Shown one piece after another: positions 1-8,500 of a stretch of 20,571 nt of DNA. A program made the position numbers and the translations under genes. Numbering within the stretch: position 1 is the stretch's first letter; each line of letters opens with the position of its first letter. A model generated the notes under the pieces. The model saw only the letters and a list, made by a program, of their open reading frames with translations, had not been told where the DNA came from and did no database searches. The stretch spans positions 1-20,571 of the forward strand of contig CALKVG010000504.1 in assembly GCA_937998045.1 (NCBI GenBank). The letters run 5' to 3'. The DNA comes from an uncultured Myxococcales bacterium. Lineage in GTDB: Bacteria > Myxococcota_A > Polyangia > Polyangiales > Polyangiaceae.

Positions 1-1269
1 ACCACGATCGAAGATGGGCAGCTCGCGCTCGCTTCGGGTGACGTCGACGGTGCGCTCCGCAAGTTCAAGGACGCGGGCGAGGCCGGTGCCGGACCGATCG
101 CGAAGTCGTTCCTCGACCAGGTCAAGCTCGGCACTGCAGCAAGCGGTCCCTGCAAACTGGCGGCGTTCTCGCATCCTCGCCTCGGGTACGGAGGCGGAAT
201 CGGGCGCCCGGCGGTCGCCGCGACGTCGAAGGGGGCGATCGTCGCCTGGACCGACGACCACGAGCAGCCGGGGCACGACCACGTGTACTCGGTCCTGATC
301 GACGCGGCAGGGAGGCCGACGTCCCGCCCTCGTGACCTCACGCCGGAGACCGAGTACGCGATGCGCCCGGAGCTTCTCCCGGTGGACGATCGCGTCGCGC
401 TCCTCTTCTGGGACAAGAGCGGCCGCGAGCCGGCCGTTCGGGTGCGTTGGCTCGAGTCCGACGGGCGCATCGGCGGCATGAGCAGCGTCGTCGCAACGAG
501 CAAAGCGGGCACGTTCTTCTGGCCCACGATCGACCGCGCGGCCGACGGCACGTTCTGGGTCGCGTGGGAGCAGAACCCGGACAAGGAAGGCGACGACCTC
601 TTCCTCCGACACCTCGACTCCGATCTGAAGCCGCTCGGCAGCGAGCTCCGCGCGACCGACTACGAGGGCGAGAAGGGCAAGTCGCCGCATGTGAGCTCGA
701 GCAGCATCGCCATGTCGAACGCGAACCTCTTCGTCGCGTACACCCTGGAGCGCGACAAGCAACACCTCGTCGAGCGCATGCGCATCGGGCTGTCGGATCT
801 CACGACGGGGCTGCAAGGCAGCAGCAAGATGAGTCGCGAGCTCGGCGAGACCGCCGTCGTGAACGACGAGAAGATGGGCGGCGAGTACCCCGCAATCTCG
901 TGCACGCGCGACGCCTGCTTCCTCGTCTGGCACGAGACCGAGAAAGGCGCGGCCGCCGCGCTGATCGACCCCAACAAGGGTACCCTCCTCTGGCGGAAGC
1001 GCTTCGCGCCCAAGGGCGCCCATCCGGCCGTCGCATCGACGCCGGACGGGCAGGCCGAGGTGGCGTTCTACGAGGGCGGACGTGTCCGCGTCGAGGCGCT
1101 CTCGCGCGACGGATTCGGTGCGACGACTACGTTCGGCCGCGTGACCGGCGACCCGCCGCGTCCGTGGATCTCACCGGGCCGGGCCCATGGCGAGTGGCTG
1201 GTGTCCTGGCTCGACGTCGAGGCCGGGCACACCGAGGCCTTCGTGGCTCGGCTGCAATGCCGAAACTGA
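1..1269 (+). CDS. Partial protein, 3' end: probable seven-bladed beta-propeller
   Basis: The reading frame is open from the first base, so the 5' end lies outside the window; 422 residues are visible. I do not recognise a named family. Residues about 5-35 (ALASGDVDGALRKF) look like one TPR-type helix pair. From about residue 78 onward there are seven similar short strands: IVAW (80), LLFW (134), WVAW (186), FVAY (244), FLVW (307), EVAF (353) and LVSW (400), spaced 46-63 residues apart and most followed by acidic or basic residues. That spacing and count fit a seven-bladed beta-propeller. No transmembrane segment is visible in this part. The missing N-terminus could hold a signal peptide, more TPRs or another domain. 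It overlaps the next gene by 13 bases, suggesting co-transcription. Function unknown. Confidence 0.75.
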   Translation, partial: TTIEDGQLALASGDVDGALRKFKDAGEAGAGPIAKSFLDQVKLGTAASGPCKLAAFSHPRLGYGGGIGRPAVAATSKGAIVAWTDDHEQPGHDHVYSVLIDAAGRPTSRPRDLTPETEYAMRPELLPVDDRVALLFWDKSGREPAVRVRWLESDGRIGGMSSVVATSKAGTFFWPTIDRAADGTFWVAWEQNPDKEGDDLFLRHLDSDLKPLGSELRATDYEGEKGKSPHVSSSSIAMSNANLFVAYTLERDKQHLVERMRIGLSDLTTGLQGSSKMSRELGETAVVNDEKMGGEYPAISCTRDACFLVWHETEKGAAAALIDPNKGTLLWRKRFAPKGAHPAVASTPDGQAEVAFYEGGRVRVEALSRDGFGATTTFGRVTGDPPRPWISPGRAHGEWLVSWLDVEAGHTEAFVARLQCRN

Positions 1270-2132
1270 TTCGCCAGGTCTCCCGGTACCGCGTCGACGG
1301 CGCGTCCGCGTCCCCGCCTCGCGTGCAGGGCGGCGCGGACGATGCGCCGGAGCGAGGTCGAACCCCCGACGCGCCAGCGAACTCCGAGCGATCGCGGGCA
1401 TCGGGGGCGGATACGCACGAGGCCCCCGGAGGCGCCCTCGGCGAGGCGCTCTGGGTCTCGGCCGACGTGACCGTCGCCGTCGCCTTCATCGCGATGGGGC
1501 TGCCGGCGCAGTGGCATACGACCCTCGTCGGATTCGCGTTCCTCGCCGTCACCTGGGCGCTCGTCTGGCGCAGCGACGACGACCGCGTCCGTCGGGCTGG
1601 CCTTGCGCTCGGTGGCCTCGTCCTGCCCGGGCACTTGCCCCTTCGATCCATCGCACGGAGCGCGGCGTCGTCTCTCGCGTGGGGGCTCGGCCTCCTCTCG
1701 ATCGTGTCCGTCCCGTTCTTTTTTGGCTGGCGCGCCTGGTGGGCACACGCGGCGCCGAGCGAGCTGTCGTTTTCCCTTGCGGTCCGGCCCCTCGACGCCC
1801 TGAACGAGATCGCCGGTCAGCTCTTCGTCATCGCCCTCCCGGAGGAGGCCTTTTACCGTGGCTACCTCCAGTCGCGGCTCGACGACGTCTGGCCGCCGCG
1901 GTGGCGCGTTCTCGGAGCTACGGTCGGGCCCGGTCTGCTCGGCGCGTCGGCCATTTTTGCGCTAGGCCATGTCGCTACCGTGCATCTGCCCACGCGGCTT
2001 GCCGTCTTCTTCCCTGCGCTCGCCTTCGGATGGTTGCGCGCGCGCACGGGGGGCATCGGTGCGTCGGTCTGCTTTCACATGGCCTGCAACGTGTACTCGC
2101 AGGCGCTCGGCCGCGGATACGGGCTCTACTGA
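1257..2132 (+). CDS. CPBP-family glutamic intramembrane protease
   Basis: This 291-residue protein has a charged, Pro/Arg-rich N-terminal tail of about 60 residues followed by several hydrophobic helices. The CPBP (Abi/CaaX-protease-like) signature is complete: LPEEAFYRGYLQ at 195-205 gives the EExxxR motif (E196, E197, R201), FALGH supplies H238, and FHMACN supplies H274 and N278. The start at ATG 1257 is inside the preceding gene; it is the ATG that gives a tail plus intact membrane domain, while the frame stays open much further upstream only as a shadow. Family members cleave peptides within or next to the membrane. In myxobacteria some CPBP proteins are the 'myxosortases' that process MYXO-CTERM tails, so that is a possible role here, but no substrate is visible nearby. 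The downstream phosphatase gene begins 9 bases after the stop. Confidence 0.85.
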   Translation: MPKLIRQVSRYRVDGASASPPRVQGGADDAPERGRTPDAPANSERSRASGADTHEAPGGALGEALWVSADVTVAVAFIAMGLPAQWHTTLVGFAFLAVTWALVWRSDDDRVRRAGLALGGLVLPGHLPLRSIARSAASSLAWGLGLLSIVSVPFFFGWRAWWAHAAPSELSFSLAVRPLDALNEIAGQLFVIALPEEAFYRGYLQSRLDDVWPPRWRVLGATVGPGLLGASAIFALGHVATVHLPTRLAVFFPALAFGWLRARTGGIGASVCFHMACNVYSQALGRGYGLY

Positions 2133-2141
2133 AGCGAAGGC

Positions 2142-2792
2142 ATGCGCGCCGCGCTCTTCGACATGGACAGGACGCTGGTCCGCAAGGAGACGGCGACGAT
2201 GTACGTGCGCTACGTGCGGAGTCGCGGCGGCGCCACGTGGCACGATGCGCTCCGCGTCTCGTGGTGGGTCGCGCAGTACACGTTCGGAGTCCTCGACGCA
2301 CCGGACGTGGTCGCTCGCGCTGTGCGATCGCTCGAAGGCATGCCCGAGACCGCTCTCTCGGCGCGGTGCGACGACTGGTTCCGCCGCGACGTGGAGCCTC
2401 ACGTGTGCGACGCCGGCCGCCGGGCGGTGGAGGCGCACCGTGCCGCCGGGGATCTCGTCGCGATCGTCACCGGCGGCAGCCCGTACACTGCGCGTCCACT
2501 CGCCCGGCGGCTCGGCATCGAGCACGTCGTGGCGAGCGAGCTCGAAGTCGGGCCCGACGGTCGCTTCACGGGGCGGCTCATCGAGCCCTTCTGCTACGGC
2601 CCCGGCAAGGTGACGCGCGCCAAGGCGCTCGCCGAGCGCCTCTCGTTTCGCCTCGAGGACGCATGGTTTTACAGCGACTCCCTGACCGACCTCCCTCTCC
2701 TCGAGTCGGTGTCTACGCCCATCGTCGTCAACCCCGACCCGCGCCTCGCGCGCGTCGCCAGGCGGCGCCGCTGGCGAATCGAACGATGGTGA
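2142..2792 (+). CDS. HAD-IB family hydrolase (SerB-like phosphatase)
   Basis: The 216-residue product has all four HAD motifs. Motif I is FDMDRT (nucleophile D7, general acid D9, T11), motif II is IVTGGSP around T110, motif III is a lysine at K156 or K161, and motif IV is YSDSLTDLPLL with D179 and D183. The helical insert between motifs I and II (about residues 15-90) is the C1 cap typical of subclass IB, which includes phosphoserine phosphatase SerB and related enzymes. The motif IV form SDSxxDxPLL is that of the SerB-like group of unassigned HAD-IB hydrolases, so the natural phosphate ester cannot be named. The C-terminus is very basic (RRRRWR, 207-212). A GAAG-type ribosome site precedes ATG 2142, and the gene's end overlaps nadC by 7 bases. 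Confidence 0.88.
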   Translation: MRAALFDMDRTLVRKETATMYVRYVRSRGGATWHDALRVSWWVAQYTFGVLDAPDVVARAVRSLEGMPETALSARCDDWFRRDVEPHVCDAGRRAVEAHRAAGDLVAIVTGGSPYTARPLARRLGIEHVVASELEVGPDGRFTGRLIEPFCYGPGKVTRAKALAERLSFRLEDAWFYSDSLTDLPLLESVSTPIVVNPDPRLARVARRRRWRIERW

Positions 2793-3661
2793 CTACTCTT
2801 CCACCGCCGGTGACCTCGTCCTTCGATCTCCCGTGGCCGTTGGCCGACCGCGCCATCGACCTTGCCCTCGAGGAAGACCTCTCGTCCGGGGACATCACCA
2901 CCGAGAGCTGCATACCGCCCGATTCGGTCGCGGTGGCGCACGCGACGGCGCGCGAAGCTCTGGTCGCGTGCGGGGGTCCGGTGTTCCGAAGGGTCTTCGC
3001 GCGCGTCGATCCTGCGCTCGGCGTGGAGACGCACGCCGCGGAAGGCGCCCGCCTGAACTCGGGGGCACGGCTGTGGACCGTACGAGGCCGCGCACGGTCG
3101 ATCCTGATGGGCGAGCGGGTCGCGCTCAACTTCGTGCAGCGCATGTGCGCGATCGCGACGCGATGCCGCGCCTACGTCGACGCCGTGCCCGCAGGGTGCT
3201 CCACGCGGATCACCGACACACGCAAGACCACACCGGGGTTGCGCGCGCTGGAGCGCTATGCGGTGCGGGTCGGCGGGGCCCGCAATCACCGCGACAATCT
3301 GGGCGCGGCGGTCCTGATCAAGGACAATCACGTCGCCGCCTGCGGCGGCGTCCGCGCGGCAATCGAGCGCGCTCGCGCGCTCGCGCCCCACACGACCAAG
3401 ATCGAGTGCGAGGTCGATACGCTCGCTCAGCTCGACGAAGCCCTCGCTGCCGGCGCGGAGATCGTCCTCCTCGACAACATGGCGACTCCTACCATCGAGC
3501 AGGCGGTGAAACGGGCGCGAGGCCGAGCTCTGCTCGAGGCCTCCGGCGGCGTCGCGATCGAGCGCGTCGCAGAGCTCGCGCGGGCCGGCGTCGACGCCAT
3601 CTCGGTGGGGGCCCTCACGCATTCGGTCACCGCCTCCGACGTGGGGCTCGACTTCGAATGA
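2786..3661 (+). CDS. nadC: Quinolinate phosphoribosyltransferase (decarboxylating)
   Basis: NadC converts quinolinate and PRPP to nicotinate mononucleotide, CO2 and pyrophosphate, the third step of de novo NAD synthesis in the cytoplasm. The 291-residue length is normal. Family motifs are in order: EEDLSSGDITT (29-39) in the N-terminal barrel-like domain, then in the alpha/beta barrel DTRKTTPGLR (144-153), HRDN (168-171), IKDNH (178-182), ECEVD (207-211), LLDNM (228-232), EASGGV (251-256) and ISVGALTHS (272-280). The Arg, Lys and His residues that contact the two carboxylates and the phosphates are present. The start chosen, ATG 2786, overlaps the HAD gene by 7 bases; the frame runs open much further upstream but only as an antiparallel-like shadow of the other genes. 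birA starts in a 4-base ATGA overlap. nadA and nadB are not in the window. Confidence 0.96.
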   Translation: MVTTLPPPVTSSFDLPWPLADRAIDLALEEDLSSGDITTESCIPPDSVAVAHATAREALVACGGPVFRRVFARVDPALGVETHAAEGARLNSGARLWTVRGRARSILMGERVALNFVQRMCAIATRCRAYVDAVPAGCSTRITDTRKTTPGLRALERYAVRVGGARNHRDNLGAAVLIKDNHVAACGGVRAAIERARALAPHTTKIECEVDTLAQLDEALAAGAEIVLLDNMATPTIEQAVKRARGRALLEASGGVAIERVAELARAGVDAISVGALTHSVTASDVGLDFE

Positions 3662-4506
3662 TCGCCCGCATCTCTCCTGACCTCGTCCGGGCGCCGGCGC
3701 TGGTCGCCGAGCGGGGAGGCGCGCTCGGTCGGCCGATGCACCTCCTGGCGATTACGTCGTCGACGAACGAGGACGCCAAGCGCGGAGCGCGAGAGGACGC
3801 CCCCCACGGGTCGACGTGGGTCGCCGAGGAGCAGCAAACAGGGCGCGGGCGACAGGGGCGCGTCTGGCACTCCCCCCGGGGTGAGAATCTGCTGGTCTCG
3901 GTGCTGGCGCGTCTGGCCTGTCCGCCGGCTCGCCTTCCGCCCGTCGCGCTGATCGCCGGCCTGGCGGTCCGCGACGCGGTCGCGCGTGCGGCGAGCGGTG
4001 TGCGCATCGGCATCAAGTGGCCCAACGACGTCCTAGTCGTCGAAGCCGACACCGCCGGCCGGGCCGGGTGGAAAAAGATCGCTGGGATGCTCGTCGAGGC
4101 CATCACGGTCGGGAACCGGGTGGACGCCGTGGTCATTGGTCTGGGAATCAACGTGCATACGCGCGACTTCCCGATGGATCTCGCCGAACGGGCGACCTCG
4201 GTCGCGCTTGTCTCGCGGGACCCCCCCGACCGAGCGACCATCCTGGCGGACGTCCTGGCCTCCCTCGATCGCGACCTGCACGTCGTCGCGGAGCGCGGGC
4301 TCGGGCTCTTCCGCGCGCGCCTCGAGGCGTGCGATCTGCTGCGGGGCCGCGTCGTGCGCAACGACTCCGGCGATGTCGGCGTGGCCTCCGGGATCGACGA
4401 CGAGGGTCGTCTCCTCGTCCGCCGCGAAGACGGCGTGTTGGTGCGCTGGAGCGCAGGGGAAGTTCATCTCGGGTCGACCCCCGAGCGAAGCGAAGACGCG
4501 GACTGA
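3658..4506 (+). CDS. birA: Biotin--[acetyl-CoA-carboxylase] ligase, no HTH domain
   Basis: This enzyme activates biotin to biotinyl-5'-AMP and transfers it to the lysine of biotin carboxyl carrier proteins. The 282-residue protein starts almost directly with the catalytic domain: SSTN (34-37), GRGRQGRVW (62-70, the adenylate-binding loop), KWPND (120-124), KIAGML (140-145) and GLGIN (161-165), followed by the small C-terminal SH3-like domain (about 225-275). The roughly 60-residue N-terminal winged-helix domain of E. coli BirA is absent, so this is a monofunctional ligase and not a repressor of biotin genes. ATG 3658 overlaps the nadC stop as ATGA, so translation is probably coupled. The common partner coaX does not follow; a hairpin and the promoter region of the respiratory block come next. 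Confidence 0.94.
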   Translation: MIARISPDLVRAPALVAERGGALGRPMHLLAITSSTNEDAKRGAREDAPHGSTWVAEEQQTGRGRQGRVWHSPRGENLLVSVLARLACPPARLPPVALIAGLAVRDAVARAASGVRIGIKWPNDVLVVEADTAGRAGWKKIAGMLVEAITVGNRVDAVVIGLGINVHTRDFPMDLAERATSVALVSRDPPDRATILADVLASLDRDLHVVAERGLGLFRARLEACDLLRGRVVRNDSGDVGVASGIDDEGRLLVRREDGVLVRWSAGEVHLGSTPERSEDAD

Positions 4507-4509
4507 AAA

Positions 4510-4536
4510 GGCGGGGACACGCGTTCCCGCCCATTT
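4510..4536 (+). terminator. Possible rho-independent terminator after birA
   Basis: Eight-base-pair stem GGCGGGGA/TTCCCGCC (one G-T pair) with loop CACGCG, starting 3 bases after the birA stop, preceded by AAAA and followed by CATTTCG. The T-run after the stem is short (three T), so termination may be partial or the hairpin may only protect the mRNA end. Confidence 0.5.
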
Positions 4537-4661
4537 CGCTGTGGTTGCAGTCGGTCCGTTGCTCGTCCGTCCGAACGGTACCCGCTCGCCCTCCGGGCAC
4601 AGTGTCGCTCAATGCCCCGGTCGCTTCCACTTGCCTGCGAGGAGCGCGTCCCCTAAGAGCG

Positions 4662-4698
4662 TCCGATCGAAGGGTCGGCGAAGGCCGTCACGATCGGA
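4662..4698. promoter_or_regulatory. Inverted repeat upstream of the act promoter
   Basis: TCCGATCG at 4662-4669 and CGATCGGA at 4691-4698 are perfect inverted 8-mers separated by 21 bases. The second arm ends 28 bases upstream of the proposed -35 box, a position suited to an activator or repressor dimer. The half-sites are about 29 bp centre to centre, close to three helical turns. It could also be a chance pair in GC-rich DNA; no regulator can be named. Confidence 0.35.
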
Positions 4699-4726
4699 TC
4701 GCGCAGATCTTTCGCGCAACATCCCG

Positions 4727-4755
4727 TTGTCTCAAAGGCTCCGATTTCGTATAAG
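4727..4755 (+). promoter_or_regulatory. Putative sigma70 promoter for the act-cta operon
   Basis: TTGTCT (4727-4732) and TATAAG (4750-4755) are 17 bases apart, the optimal spacing, and match 4 of 6 and 5 of 6 consensus bases. They lie in a locally AT-richer patch within GC-rich DNA. A start near 4762 would give a leader of about 125 nt before actA. Confidence 0.5.
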
Positions 4756-4888
4756 CGCGCGCGGTTCAAGCCCCCTCGTATCGAGAGCTACCGCGTAAGT
4801 TGAAAGCCCCCCTGCGGCCCTGCCGCACGCTGGGCTGCCGCGCTTGCGCGAAAGGCCCGCCGGCTCGGCGGCGGACCCAACGACCCCC

Positions 4889-5530
4889 ATGCAAATCTTC
4901 TCACGAACCCTCAACAAGCTGCCGCTGGTCGCCGGTGCGGCCGCCACGCTGGGTCTCGTCGGCGTGACGTTCGTCATCTGGTACTACTTCTCCCCCTGGT
5001 TCACGCAGGTGGGCTACTCGCCCAAGCAGCCGGTCCCCTACTCCCACCGCCTGCATGCAGGCCAGCTCGGGCTCGACTGTCGGTACTGCCACATCAACGT
5101 CGAGCGCGCTCCGCTTGCGATGGTCCCGCCGACGGAGACCTGCATGAACTGCCACCAGCTGGTGAAGACCGACTCCGCCGAGCTCGAGCCCATTCGTCAG
5201 TCGTGGGCGACGGGCAAGTCGATGGAGTGGGTACGCATCCACAAGCTGCCCGATTACGTGTACTTCGACCATAGCGTGCACGTCACCGCGGGCGTCGGCT
5301 GCGTCGAATGCCACGGGCGCATCGACCAGATGGAGCAGGTGCGGATGGAGAAGCCCCTGAGCATGGGCTGGTGCCTCGATTGCCATCGAGACGTGAAGCA
5401 GAAGCAGGGCGACAGCGAACACATTCGGCCGGTCGCGCAGATGACGAACATGGGCTTTAAGCACGACGGGCACGTGGACACCCCGCGGACGCTCAATCCG
5501 CCCGAGAACTGCTGGGGGTGTCACCGATGA
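4889..5530 (+). CDS. actA: ACIII subunit ActA, pentahaem cytochrome c
   Basis: ActA is the multihaem cytochrome c subunit of alternative complex III, which oxidises menaquinol or ubiquinol and reduces a cytochrome c or the oxidase directly. The 213-residue protein has one N-terminal membrane anchor (about 11-31) and then a periplasmic domain with five CXXCH sites: CRYCH (64), CMNCH (85), CVECH (138), CLDCH (162) and CWGCH (208), which is the pentahaem count known for ActA. The last site ends one residue before the stop. ATG 4889 is chosen because it places the anchor near the N-terminus; an upstream TTG at 4844 would add 15 residues with no family likeness. No clear ribosome site is visible. 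It is first in the operon and overlaps actB by ATGA. Confidence 0.93.
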   Translation: MQIFSRTLNKLPLVAGAAATLGLVGVTFVIWYYFSPWFTQVGYSPKQPVPYSHRLHAGQLGLDCRYCHINVERAPLAMVPPTETCMNCHQLVKTDSAELEPIRQSWATGKSMEWVRIHKLPDYVYFDHSVHVTAGVGCVECHGRIDQMEQVRMEKPLSMGWCLDCHRDVKQKQGDSEHIRPVAQMTNMGFKHDGHVDTPRTLNPPENCWGCHR

Positions 5531-8500
5531 GCAAGCGGGTACCTTATCCGTCGCTGTCCCCCGCGCAGGACGGCGCCCCGGAGTTTTCCAAGGGACACGT
5601 CGACACGCCGCCCACCGAGGAGGCGCTGTATCTGGGTCGTCGCGGGCTGCTGGGAGCCATGGCGGCGACCTTCGCCCTCGTCGGTGCGGAGGGGTGCCGC
5701 CGGCCGATCGAGAACATCGTTCCCTACACGAAGATGCCCGAGGACGTGATCCCGGGCGTGCCCGCGCACTACGCCACGGTGATCCAGCGTCGGGGCGAGG
5801 CGCTCGGCTTGCTGGTCGAATCGCACGAGGCGCGCCCGACGAAGATCGAGGGGAACGAGTCGCACCCGTCGAGTCTCGGCGGGGCCGACCTCGTCGCGCA
5901 GGCGACGATCCTCGACCTGTACGATCCGGAGCGATCGACCACTCCGCGCAAGGCGGGCGCACCGTCGAACTGGGCCGACTTCGAGCGCGAGCTCGCGGCG
6001 AAGCTCTCGGCGTACGATGCGGACCAGGGCGCACGACTCCGCATCCTGATGCAGCCCACGATCTCGCCGACGCTGCTGCGCGTGCGGGGTGCGCTGGCCC
6101 AGCGCTTCCCCAAGGCTCGCGTTCATACGTGGTCGGCGGTGGCCGACAGCAACGTCCGCGAGGGCGTGCGCATCGCCACCGGTCAGCCGGCGCACCCCAT
6201 CTACGCCTTCGAAAAGGCGCGGGTGATCCTGGCCCTCGACAGCGATTTCCTGCAGACCGAGACCGGCGCGGTACGGTCTACGAAGCTCTTCGCGAGCGGG
6301 CGGCGTCTGCGCTCTTCGCGAGACAACGCGATGAGTCGCCTGTACGTCGTCGAACCGGCGCTCACGACCACCGGCGCCAACGCAGATCACCGTCTGCGCC
6401 TGCCGGCGGCGGACATCCAGCGGTACCTCTGCGCGCTGGCGCTCGAGCTCCAGAAGGCGCCGGGCGCGGTCGCCCTCGGGGAGCTGCAGGGCTCCATCTC
6501 GAAGCTCGCGAACGCCGATGGCATCCCCGCCAAATGGCTGAGCGTCGCCGCGCGCGATCTGCTCGACAGCCGTGGGCGGTCGCTCATCGTCGTCGGCTCC
6601 CGTCAACCGCCCGTCGTGCATGCCCTCGCGCACGCGCTCAACCACCTGCTCAACAACGTCGGGTCCACCGTCGCGTACTCGCCGGTCGCGGACGCCGACG
6701 AGATCGACGCCGCCACGGACATCAAGGCCCTCGCCGACGCCCTCGGCGCCGGTCAGGTCGAGTCGCTGATCATCCTCGGCGGCAATCCTGTCTACGACGC
6801 TCCAGCCGACCTCGCCTTCGGCGACGCGCTCCGCAAGGCGGCGTTCAGCGTCCACGCCTCGCTGTTCTTCGACGAGACGAGCGAGAAGTGCACCTGGCAC
6901 GTGCCTCAGGCCCACGAGTACGAGTCCTGGGGAGACGCGCGATCCCTCGACGGGACGCTCGCGGTGCAGCAGCCGCTCATCGCGCCGCTCTACGGCGGGC
7001 GCAGCGACATCGAGCTCCTCGCGCTCGTCGCGAAGGCCCCGGAGACGAGCGCCTACGACGCGGTCCGCGCGACGGCGTTCGGAACCATCCTGTCCGCGCA
7101 CGACCTCCTCGGGTGCGGTCCCTTCAACGAGAAGGGCAAGGCCGAGTGCCACGACTCGGCCGGCAACCCCATTCACGCACTGCTGGGCGACGCGGAGCGG
7201 GAGTGGTCGCGCGCCCTGGCGATCGGCGTACTGCATCGCGCCCCGCCGCCGCCGGCCGGGCCGATGGTTCGCGCCGCCGACGTCGCGGCGGCCCTCGAGA
7301 AGGCGCAGCCGCAGCCGCGCGTCGGTGCCGGCGCGATCGAGGTGACGTTCGCCCCCTGCCCGAAGATGGTCGACGGGCGCCACGCAAACAACACGTGGCT
7401 GCAGGAGCTACCCGACCCCACGACGAAGCTCGTCTGGGACAACGCCGCGCTGGTGTCGCCGGCGACGGCGAAGGAGCTCGGGCTCTCGAGCCGGGACGTC
7501 GTGAAGATCGCGCTCGGCGACCGGTCGATCACGGCGCCCGTCTGGGTCCAGCCCGGGCAGGCGGACCACTCGATCGCGCTCACCCTGGGCTGGGGACGAA
7601 AGAAGGCAGGCCGCATCGGCAACGACCGCGGCTTCAACGCCTACCCGCTGCGCACTACCCGGAACCTGGGTTTCGCCTCGGGCGTCCAGGTGACGAAGAC
7701 CGGCGACGAACCGTACTTCTTCGCCCAGACTCAGGAGCACGCATCCGCCGAGGATCGTCCGATTGCCCACGAGGCGACGCTCCTCGAGTACAAGAGCCGC
7801 CCGAATTTCGCCGAGCTCGATTCGCCTCCCCCCCGTGCGCTGCCGCTTTGGACGCAGCAAGACTACAGCCAGGGGCACCAGTGGGGTATGTCGGTCGACC
7901 TCAACGCATGCACCGGCTGCAACGCGTGCGTCGTCGCCTGCATGTCCGAGAACAACGTCCCTGTCGTCGGCAAGCGCGAGGTCTGGCGCGGTCGCTCGAT
8001 GCACTGGATCCGCATCGACCGCTACTACGTGGAGAACGCGCAGCTCGGCGCGACGGCGGAGGATCCGCTGGTCATCCACGAGCCTCTGATGTGCGTGCAC
8101 TGCGAGGAGGCGCCCTGCGAGAACGTCTGCCCGGTGAACGCCACGACGCACGGGCCCGAGGGCCTGAACGAGATGGCCTACAACCGGTGCATCGGCACGC
8201 GCTACTGCGCGAACAACTGCCCGTACAAGGTGCGGCGCTTCAACTACCTGAACTGGCACAACGACGTCGTCTGGAAGGAGACCGGCGGTCTCCCGGAGAC
8301 GCTGCAGATGCAGCAGAACCCGAACGTCACCGTCCGCTTCCGCGGCGTCATGGAGAAGTGCACCTACTGCGTGCAGCGGATCCAGAGCGCGAAAATCCGG
8401 GCCAAGCGCGATTACCGCGAGCTTCGCGACGGCGAGATCAAGACCGCCTGCCAGCAGACGTGCCCCGCCGACGCGATCGTGTTCGGCGACGTGAACGACC

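Larger units (their letters stand above)
4507..4888 (+). other. Intergenic region and leader ahead of the respiratory block
   Basis: This 382-base gap is the only non-coding stretch over 300 bases. In order it holds a hairpin just after birA, about 125 bases in which I see nothing clear, an inverted repeat (4662-4698), a sigma70-like promoter (4727-4755) and a leader of about 125 nt. The leader contains two similar C-rich tracts (4764-4776 and 4799-4813, both GTT-A-A-G followed by five or six C) and a GC hairpin at 4857-4871 (stem CCGCCG/CGGCGG, loop GCT). No strong Shine-Dalgarno sequence precedes ATG 4889. No tRNA or recognised riboswitch was found. Confidence 0.6.

Noticed and set aside
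3658..4506. BirA as a biotin-operon repressor
   Set aside because: The N-terminal winged-helix domain is missing; the catalytic domain begins at once.
4750..4800. GGTTCAAG sequence resembling a tRNA T-loop in the leader
   Set aside because: Flanking bases do not form a T-stem, acceptor stem or anticodon arm on either strand, so no tRNA is called.
4844..4888. TTG-initiated extension of actA by 15 residues
   Set aside because: The added residues are Pro/Ala/Gly-rich and would push the membrane anchor inward; ATG 4889 gives a normal ActA N-terminus.
5521..7383. Long open frame on the - strand across actB
   Set aside because: Shadow of the ActB coding frame, with low-complexity Arg/Val/Glu composition and no domain.
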